Source: Saprospiraceae bacterium (GTDB taxonomy: Bacteria > Bacteroidota > Bacteroidia > Chitinophagales > Saprospiraceae). Taken from it: a stretch of DNA of 64,000 bases. The DNA is taken from contig JAHBTW010000021.1 of the NCBI GenBank assembly GCA_019638385.1, positions 23,697-87,696 of the forward strand, read 5' to 3'. Both the position numbers and the translations under genes were made by a program. The stretch's first letter is position 1; each line of letters begins with the position of its first letter. The notes below the pieces were generated by a model. The model was not told the origin of the DNA. It ran no database searches and saw only the letters and a list, made by a program, of their open reading frames with translations. This document shows, piece by piece, positions 55,083 to 60,805 of the stretch.

Positions 55083-56471
55083 ATGAAACACGACAACAAC
55101 TCCGGCGTTTTTACGCCCACTCCTGAACAGGCGCAGGTATTGCGCGAACTGTACGCATTTGCCGATCCGGCTTTTGCGGCTGATGCATTCGTACTCACCG
55201 GCGCTGCCGGCACGGGAAAAACCTCGCTCGTGAAAGCCCTCACGGCTTATCTGCACGGCAGGAACATGCCTTTTCGCATCGCGGCGCCTACGGCGCGGGC
55301 GGCGAAGGTGATTGCGGCCAAAACGGGCGCCGATGCGCGTACGCTGCACAGCCTCATCTACCTCGCCGAGCCGCTGCCCAACGGTCCCGGCGTGCGCCTT
55401 ACCCCCAAGGACAACAAGCTGGAAAGCCCGACCCTGTACATTGTGGACGAAGCGTCCATGATCAGCGACGACACACCCCACTCCGATCTTTTCGTGAGCA
55501 GCGAACCGGTGCTGAGCGACTTCGTGCGCTATGTGCGGGCGGGCCATCCGCAGAGCAAAGTGTTGCTGCTGGGCGATGCGTACCAATTGCCGCCCGTGGG
55601 CAGCGATCACTCGCCCGCACTCGATCCGGCGTACCTCGCATCCCGACTGGGCTTGCGGGTGCGCGCCGCCGAACTCATGCAGGTGCTCCGGCAGCAATCC
55701 GGTTCCGATATCTTAGACACGGCTTGCGCGCTGCGCGAGTGTATCCGTCGCAACGACCGTTTCGGTCGCCTGCCCTGTGCGCGGCTTTCTGCTGCGGCCG
55801 ATGCAGCGGGCGCGTTTGTGCAGCGGTTCGATCCTGCCCGATTGGATGCTGTGGCGATCATCGCTTATACCAACAACGACGTGGGCCGCCTCAATGCACA
55901 GGTGCGCAAACAATTGGGATTGGACGGTGCGCCGCTGTGTGCCGGCGATGTAGTGGTGCTTGACGCCAACCGCTGGAATCGCGCAAACCCGTTGTTTAAA
56001 GGCGAAACCGGTGTGGTGACGCAAGTGGGCGGGTTCAAAGCGTTTGCAGGGCTGCGCTTTCAGCAGGTGGATGTAATGTTTGGCAGTGACATCCCGGTGA
56101 GCGCTCTGTGTCTGCTCGACACGCTCGAATCGGTGAACGGCGCGCTCGACCGCAAAGCGGAGAACCTGCTCTACTCGGAAGCCATGCGCACCAACGTCGT
56201 TTTCCGGCGCTCGAAAGACCCCGCCGACGACCCGCACCTCAGCGCGCTGCGCCTGCGATACGGCTACGCCCTCACCGGCCACAAAGCACAGGGCGGCGAG
56301 TGGGATTGCGTGCTGCTGCACCCCTACTTGCGCGCCGACGATTACCGATGGCTCTACACCGCCGTGACCCGCGCCCGCAGCGAACTCATTACCTGGGATC
56401 AGTACGCCCGCCCGGCAAGTGCCGGCACGTCCCGTCATTTTTTTCCTAACCCTCAAAAACTACCCTTATGA
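55083..56471 (+). CDS. RecD-like superfamily 1 DNA helicase of the adaptation operon
   Basis: A 462-residue helicase. Walker A is GAAGTGKTS (40-48), Walker B is VDEAS (121-125), and a Q/P-rich motif III-like LLGDAYQLPPVGSDH follows. The C-terminal UvrD_C_2-type part has YGYALTGHKAQGGEWDCVLLH and the final YTAVTRARSELI. It lacks the RecD N-terminal domain. It is the first gene of a run with TPR-CSD, cas1, CAPP and cas2 (4-bp overlap with the next gene). In that setting it may unwind or prepare pre-spacer DNA; this role is inferred. Confidence 0.85.
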   Translation: MKHDNNSGVFTPTPEQAQVLRELYAFADPAFAADAFVLTGAAGTGKTSLVKALTAYLHGRNMPFRIAAPTARAAKVIAAKTGADARTLHSLIYLAEPLPNGPGVRLTPKDNKLESPTLYIVDEASMISDDTPHSDLFVSSEPVLSDFVRYVRAGHPQSKVLLLGDAYQLPPVGSDHSPALDPAYLASRLGLRVRAAELMQVLRQQSGSDILDTACALRECIRRNDRFGRLPCARLSAAADAAGAFVQRFDPARLDAVAIIAYTNNDVGRLNAQVRKQLGLDGAPLCAGDVVVLDANRWNRANPLFKGETGVVTQVGGFKAFAGLRFQQVDVMFGSDIPVSALCLLDTLESVNGALDRKAENLLYSEAMRTNVVFRRSKDPADDPHLSALRLRYGYALTGHKAQGGEWDCVLLHPYLRADDYRWLYTAVTRARSELITWDQYARPASAGTSRHFFPNPQKLPL

Positions 56472-57796
56472 CTGCTGTACCCGACATCCGCGAAAATGCC
56501 ATGACCCTGCGCCGCGCCCGCCGCTATGCCGACGCCCTGCCCCTGTACCGGCAGATGTGGGAACACAACCGCGCCGAATGCACCCTCTGGGACGGCTGGG
56601 GCTATGCCTTGTGCCTGAAACAAACCGGACACCTGAGCGAGGCGCTTGATATGTGCCGCAAGCTGTACCGGCACGACCCGGCCTTTGCGCCGGCCCGCAG
56701 CCTCTACGCCTGGTGTGTATTCCTCAGCGCCATGACCGGCCCGGCAGCCGCCGACGACGAAGCCGGAATGCTGAAAGCCGCACAGGGCATTGTGCAATTG
56801 TGCGACCCGAAAGACGCGCAATCGCCGCTGGCGCCGGCCATGCTGAAAGTAGCCGCGTACTACCTCCAACGGGCATCGCCGAACCCGGAACAAGCGTTGG
56901 AATGGCTGGCCCGGCTCGACCCGGCGCTGCTGAGCGCGGAGGTACGCGCCGTTGCTACCCCGGATGGCAAACAGATGGAACAGGCATCGCAGCAGGAGCA
57001 GTTTTTCAGCCTCCGCATCAAAGCGTTGTTTTTGCAGGGCTGCAACACTGAATGTGCGCTGTGCTGTCGCGAAGCGCTGGCCACGCTGACGGCATTTCAC
57101 TACGACAACCACTTGTGGTTCCGGCGCTATCTGGCGCAAAGCCTGCTGCGCACCGAACAACCGCAGGAAGCCCGCGAACTATACGCCTACATCCTGCCGC
57201 GCCGCCGGGAGTGGTTTTTGCTCAAAGAAGCCGGCGACGTGTGCGCTGCGCTCGGTGAGGACAAAATGGCCGCCTATTTCCACTTCTCGGCTGCGGCGGA
57301 GTGTCGCGACCCCGATAAGGCCGTGCGCCTGCTGGAATTGCTGGCCGCTCGTTTTTTAAAAACAGACGAACGGGACAGCGCCAAACGGCATCTCATCGCG
57401 GCTGCCCGCATCCGAACGGATCGCGGCTGGAAACTGCCGCACAGCTTGCTGGCGCAGGCGCACGACTGCGATGTGGATGTGGAGGGTTTGCCGAAAGGCA
57501 GCATCCGCAATGACTGGAACGAATTGCGCCGCTTATGGCAGCAGGCCTTAGACCGGATTTTGCCGCCGATGACGGGCCGCATCACGCGTATGTTGCCGGG
57601 CAACAAAGCCGGTTTTGTGCAGGCCGACAACGGACAAGGGCCGTTCTTTTTTCACGCCGCGCAGTTCAACGGCCGTCGGGAACAACTCGCCGAGGGCCTC
57701 GCCGTGTGTTTCCGGGTGGAAAGCGGCTATGATGCCAAAAAGGACAAGGTGACGCCGAACGCGGTGGGGGTGCGGGTGGTGCATAATGTTCAATGA
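56468..57796 (+). CDS. TPR protein with C-terminal cold-shock-like (OB-fold) domain
   Basis: A 442-residue protein. Residues 1-360 form repeated helix pairs of TPR type (RYADALPLYRQMWEHNRAEC, LSEALDMCRKLYRHDPAFAP). Residues about 375-440 are a cold-shock-like OB fold (GRITRMLPGNKAGFVQADNG, then GPFFFHAAQFNG), including a GFV/FFFH nucleic-acid-binding face. It overlaps the helicase by 4 bp and ends 110 bp before cas1. A single-strand RNA or DNA binding scaffold for the Cas1-Cas2-CAPP complex is plausible, but unproven. Confidence 0.75.
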   Translation: MTAVPDIRENAMTLRRARRYADALPLYRQMWEHNRAECTLWDGWGYALCLKQTGHLSEALDMCRKLYRHDPAFAPARSLYAWCVFLSAMTGPAAADDEAGMLKAAQGIVQLCDPKDAQSPLAPAMLKVAAYYLQRASPNPEQALEWLARLDPALLSAEVRAVATPDGKQMEQASQQEQFFSLRIKALFLQGCNTECALCCREALATLTAFHYDNHLWFRRYLAQSLLRTEQPQEARELYAYILPRRREWFLLKEAGDVCAALGEDKMAAYFHFSAAAECRDPDKAVRLLELLAARFLKTDERDSAKRHLIAAARIRTDRGWKLPHSLLAQAHDCDVDVEGLPKGSIRNDWNELRRLWQQALDRILPPMTGRITRMLPGNKAGFVQADNGQGPFFFHAAQFNGRREQLAEGLAVCFRVESGYDAKKDKVTPNAVGVRVVHNVQ

Positions 57797-57870
57797 CCAA
57801 TGACCAATGTTCAATGACCAATTTGCCGCACTTGAAAATTGTACATTGTACATTGAACATTGTACATTTT
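57787..57870. repeat. Intergenic CAATGACC / GTACATTG repeat cluster before cas1
   Basis: Three or more CAATGACC units are followed by several GTACATTG units in direct and inverted orientation (57832-57870). The frame upstream of cas1 that seems coding here only translates this repeat. A related block follows cas1. Confidence 0.7.
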
Positions 57871-57906
57871 TTGAAAATGATCAAAAAACTAAAAACCCAA
57901 ATAAAC

Positions 57907-58896
57907 ATGCATCTCATCATCAATCAACGCGGGGCTGTGCTGAAGGTAAAGGACGGCCAGTTTTTGGTGCGAACGCCGGAGAGCGAACGCGCCGTGCCGC
58001 CGGGCAAGGTGGACGCCATTTTCCTCAACCGGAGCACCCGGCTCACCTCGGAATCGGTGGCGCTGGCCGTGCAATGCGGCATTGACCTCGTGTTTGTGGA
58101 TCGGGGCGGGCAGCCGTTTGCGCGGGTGTGGAGTCCGCGATTCGGGTCTGTGTCGGTGATTCGCAAAAACCAATTGGCGTTTAGCCGTTCGGCGGAAGCC
58201 GTGCATTGGGCCAAAGAACTCATCCTGACCAAAATGGACAATCAGAGCGCCCTCTTGCTGAGTCTCAACGCCGGCGCACCCGGCGAAGAACGCCTCATCG
58301 GCGAAGCCACGGCGGGCATTGCCGAATTCCAGGCCAAGGTGCGCGCCATGGAACCCGCCGCTACCGTACACGAGGCCGCGCCCCGGCTGCGCGCCTGGGA
58401 AGGCGGCGCTTCACGCCTGTACTTCACCTGCATCAGCCGATTGCTGCCCGAACCGTACCGATTTCAGGGCCGCAGCCGGCAGCCGGCGGAAGACATGTTT
58501 AACTGCTTGCTCAACTACGCTTACGGCATCCTGTACAACGACATCGAAAGCGCGCTCATCCGATCGGGCATTGACCCGTACATCGGCATCATGCACCGCG
58601 ACGAGTACAACCGCCCCGTGCTGGTATATGACGTCATTGAGCGGTTCCGCATCTGGGCCGACTATGTGGCCGCCGACCTCTGTCGCCAAAAGGTCGTCTT
58701 TCGCGAGTTCTTCGACGTGGAAAACGATTCCTGGTGGCTCAACGATCAGGGCAAGCGCATCCTCATTCAGTCCATGAACGACTACATGGACGAGGTGGTG
58801 CCTATCGAGCGCCTCAACCGCTCGCGCCGCAACCACATTGACAAGTACGCCGAACGGTTTGCCGCTTTTCTCAAAACCTTTGAGCCGGCAGTTTGA
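57907..58896 (+). CDS. cas1: Cas1 integrase, stand-alone (no reverse transcriptase fusion)
   Basis: The ATG at 57907 (MHLIINQRGAVLKVKDG) gives 329 residues, the normal Cas1 length; upstream ATGs lie in repeat DNA. The N-terminal beta domain has DAIFLNRSTRLTSESVALA, and the catalytic set is E165 (WEGGASRLYF), H230 (GIMHRDEYNRP) and E245 (VYDVIERFR). With Cas2 it inserts new spacers at the leader end of the array. It is not fused to a reverse transcriptase or Cas6, unlike many type III Cas1 proteins, but is followed by a primase-polymerase gene. Confidence 0.96.
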   Translation: MHLIINQRGAVLKVKDGQFLVRTPESERAVPPGKVDAIFLNRSTRLTSESVALAVQCGIDLVFVDRGGQPFARVWSPRFGSVSVIRKNQLAFSRSAEAVHWAKELILTKMDNQSALLLSLNAGAPGEERLIGEATAGIAEFQAKVRAMEPAATVHEAAPRLRAWEGGASRLYFTCISRLLPEPYRFQGRSRQPAEDMFNCLLNYAYGILYNDIESALIRSGIDPYIGIMHRDEYNRPVLVYDVIERFRIWADYVAADLCRQKVVFREFFDVENDSWWLNDQGKRILIQSMNDYMDEVVPIERLNRSRRNHIDKYAERFAAFLKTFEPAV

Positions 58897-59036
58897 AATG
58901 TTCAATGACCAATGACCAATATTCAAGTTGCCGCACTTTGTACATTTCGCCGCACTTGTACATTGAGAATTGTACATTGTACATTTCATCCGCACTTGTA
59001 CATTGTAAATTGAACATTGTAAATTGTAAATTTCAA
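58897..59036. repeat. Intergenic repeat cluster between cas1 and CAPP
   Basis: CAATGACC units followed by repeated TTGTACATTG/TTGAACATTG/CCGCACTTG pieces, with self-complementary arms. It resembles the cluster at 57787-57870 and, at lower similarity, 53769-53790, so the same family flanks cas1 on both sides. Confidence 0.7.
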
Positions 59037-59047
59037 AAAAAACAACT

Positions 59048-60145
59048 ATGAAAAACGCAACCCTCTCTTTTGGCGACAACCTGCTCGCTTCCGGCACGGA
59101 CAGTCTCCGGCTGATTTCGGAACCCGAACTGCACCGCAGCATCGCGCAGCCTGCGGCAGGGCTGGCCGACCTGTGCGCTCAACTGCGCAAGGTGTATGCC
59201 ATCAATCGCGATTCGTACAACCACCTCAAGAAAAAGCTGCCTTTTTTCTGCGGTTCGGTGTTTCGCGACAATCACCGCAAGCTCGAACACTTCGACGAGG
59301 CCCGCTTTATGGTGCTCGATCTGGACTACTGTTTTCGGGATACCGGACAGTTTGCGGAGTTGAAAAACCGCCTGGCGGCAGATGAGCGCGTGATGCTGCT
59401 TTTTGAATCGCCGGGCGGGCAGGGCCTCAAGCTCGTATTTGCATTGCAGACGCCGTTGCGCTCTACCAAGCAATTTAGCGACAGCTACAAAGCGTTTGCC
59501 CGCGAGTTTGCCGCGCTGCACGGCGTGGAGGATTTTGTGGATTTCCGCACCGCCGACGCTACCCGCGTGTGTTTTCTGAGCGCCGACCCCGATGCGCGCT
59601 ACAACCCGCTGTGCCTCGAAGTGGATGCCGCGGCTTACCTGTCGCCCTACGATGCGCCGGCACAGGAACTGCCTACCGCGCCCGCTCCGCCGCCACCCGG
59701 CCCTGCAGCCGCGTCTGCTCCCGCACTGGTGCTCGAACCGGCGCGCGCCGACGGCCTCGACCCTTCGGTGTACCGGGAGATCTTGCGAAAGCTCAATCCC
59801 GGCGCCCGCCCGCTGCGGCCGCCCAAAGACTACATCGTGCCCGAAACGCTGGAGCGCGTGGTGGAGCCGGTGAATCGCGTACTGGCTGAGTTTGACCTCA
59901 AAGTGCGCGAGGTGCTCAGCATCAACTACGGCAAAAAATGGGTGGTGGAACACGGCATTGCCTGGGGCGAGGTGAACCTCTTCTACGGCAAAAACGGCTT
60001 CTCGGTGGTGAAAAGCCCCAAGCGCGGCGCCAACCCCGGCCTCAACGACCTACTGGCCGAACTCATCACGCAGGCAGTTTCAAAACTTCAAAACCCCGCA
60101 CTCGACTATGGCCCGGAAGAAGCAACGCAAGTGGAGTTTTCCTGA
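59048..60145 (+). CDS. CRISPR-associated primase-polymerase (CAPP), VirE_N/BT4734-like AEP
   Basis: A 365-residue archaeo-eukaryotic-type primase-polymerase. The catalytic motifs are motif I FMVLDLDY (D91, D93), motif II ESPGGQGLKLVF (120-131) and motif III ATRVCFLSAD (about 171-180). Residues 200-240 are a Pro/Ala-rich linker, and the C-terminal 130 residues are an unassigned domain. CAPPs are reported (Zabrady and co-workers, 2021) to prime and extend DNA and to bind Cas1 and Cas2 in type III-A and III-B loci. Here the gene is between cas1 and cas2 and overlaps cas2 by 38 bp, in a III-D-like setting. It probably fills or copies pre-spacer ends; details are inferred. Confidence 0.85.
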   Translation: MKNATLSFGDNLLASGTDSLRLISEPELHRSIAQPAAGLADLCAQLRKVYAINRDSYNHLKKKLPFFCGSVFRDNHRKLEHFDEARFMVLDLDYCFRDTGQFAELKNRLAADERVMLLFESPGGQGLKLVFALQTPLRSTKQFSDSYKAFAREFAALHGVEDFVDFRTADATRVCFLSADPDARYNPLCLEVDAAAYLSPYDAPAQELPTAPAPPPPGPAAASAPALVLEPARADGLDPSVYREILRKLNPGARPLRPPKDYIVPETLERVVEPVNRVLAEFDLKVREVLSINYGKKWVVEHGIAWGEVNLFYGKNGFSVVKSPKRGANPGLNDLLAELITQAVSKLQNPALDYGPEEATQVEFS

Positions 60146-60596
60146 AGCGCTCGCACTGCTGCGGCGCGCCGGCGTACAGAGTATGGCCCTGCGACGGCCG
60201 GCGCCCTATCGCGACGACCCGGACCTGCCCTCCGTGACCGAGCGGGTGCAGCGCATCCTCGATTTTTTGGAACAAGCTCACAGCAAAAAAGCAACCGATA
60301 TGTTTTGTTTTATCATGTACGACATCACCGACAACAAAATACGCAACTACCTCGCCAAGTACCTGCTGCGGCAAGGCTGCATGCGGGTGCAGAAAAGCGT
60401 ATTTCTGGCGCAGCTCAAGCGCAACAAATACCGGGAAATGGCGCAGACCCTGGCCGAAGTGAACGACCTGTACGACAACAACGACAGCATCTTCATGGTG
60501 CCCGTCGGCGAGAGCGACCTGCTGGCCATGAGCATGATAGGCCGCAACGTGGACTACTCCCTCGTGGTGGAAAACCCCGGTACGCTTTTTATTTAA
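60108..60596 (+). CDS. cas2: Cas2 with N-terminal extension
   Basis: Cas2 bridges Cas1 dimers in the spacer integration complex. The core begins near M65 (MFCFIMYDITDNKIRNYLAK) with the conserved aspartate in MYDITD, and ends VVENPGTLFI. The start at 60108 adds 64 residues with LPSVTERVQRILDFLEQ, similar to extended Cas2 proteins that I recall from Bacteroidota type III loci. Other possible starts are 60183 and 60300. The longest start overlaps CAPP by 38 bp, which suggests translational coupling. The array leader follows directly. Confidence 0.93.
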   Translation: MARKKQRKWSFPEALALLRRAGVQSMALRRPAPYRDDPDLPSVTERVQRILDFLEQAHSKKATDMFCFIMYDITDNKIRNYLAKYLLRQGCMRVQKSVFLAQLKRNKYREMAQTLAEVNDLYDNNDSIFMVPVGESDLLAMSMIGRNVDYSLVVENPGTLFI

Positions 60597-60805
60597 AAAA
60601 ATCGGGGTAAAGCATTGGCCGACAACCTGTTTTGGCGTAACTTGGCCACTGAAAAACGCAGTAAAAAATGAGTGGAACCAAGCACAGAAATATACTTACC
60701 TTTGCGGCCCCTACCGGCGTACCGTGTTGGTATTGTTGGAAACGCGGCAACACGGTGTTGGGGAGTGCTAAATGGCAGGTGTTGAGCCGCTTGCAAGCAA
60801 CTGCG
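60597..60805 (+). promoter_or_regulatory. CRISPR leader
   Basis: The leader spans the 209 bp between cas2 and the first repeat. It contains a 9-bp inverted repeat (60721-60729 with 60748-60756, 18-nt loop) that may act as a protein-binding site, and a 14-bp match (60711-60724) to the genomic palindrome at 35156-35203. Leader identity is inferred from position next to cas2. Confidence 0.7.
60697..60704 (+). promoter_or_regulatory. Putative -7 element (TACCTTTG) driving the array
   Basis: TACCTTTG fits TAnnTTTG and lies about 100 bp before the first repeat on the plus strand. No clear -33 box is seen at standard distance. Confidence 0.4.

Noticed and set aside
57793..57906. Longer Cas1 start adding about 38 residues
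   Set aside because: The extra part translates intergenic repeat DNA, and MHLIINQRGA at 57907 matches the normal Cas1 beginning.
57907..58896. Reverse transcriptase fused to or next to Cas1
   Set aside because: No YxDD-type RT motif was seen in Cas1, CAPP or neighbours; the polymerase-like gene has primase-polymerase motifs.
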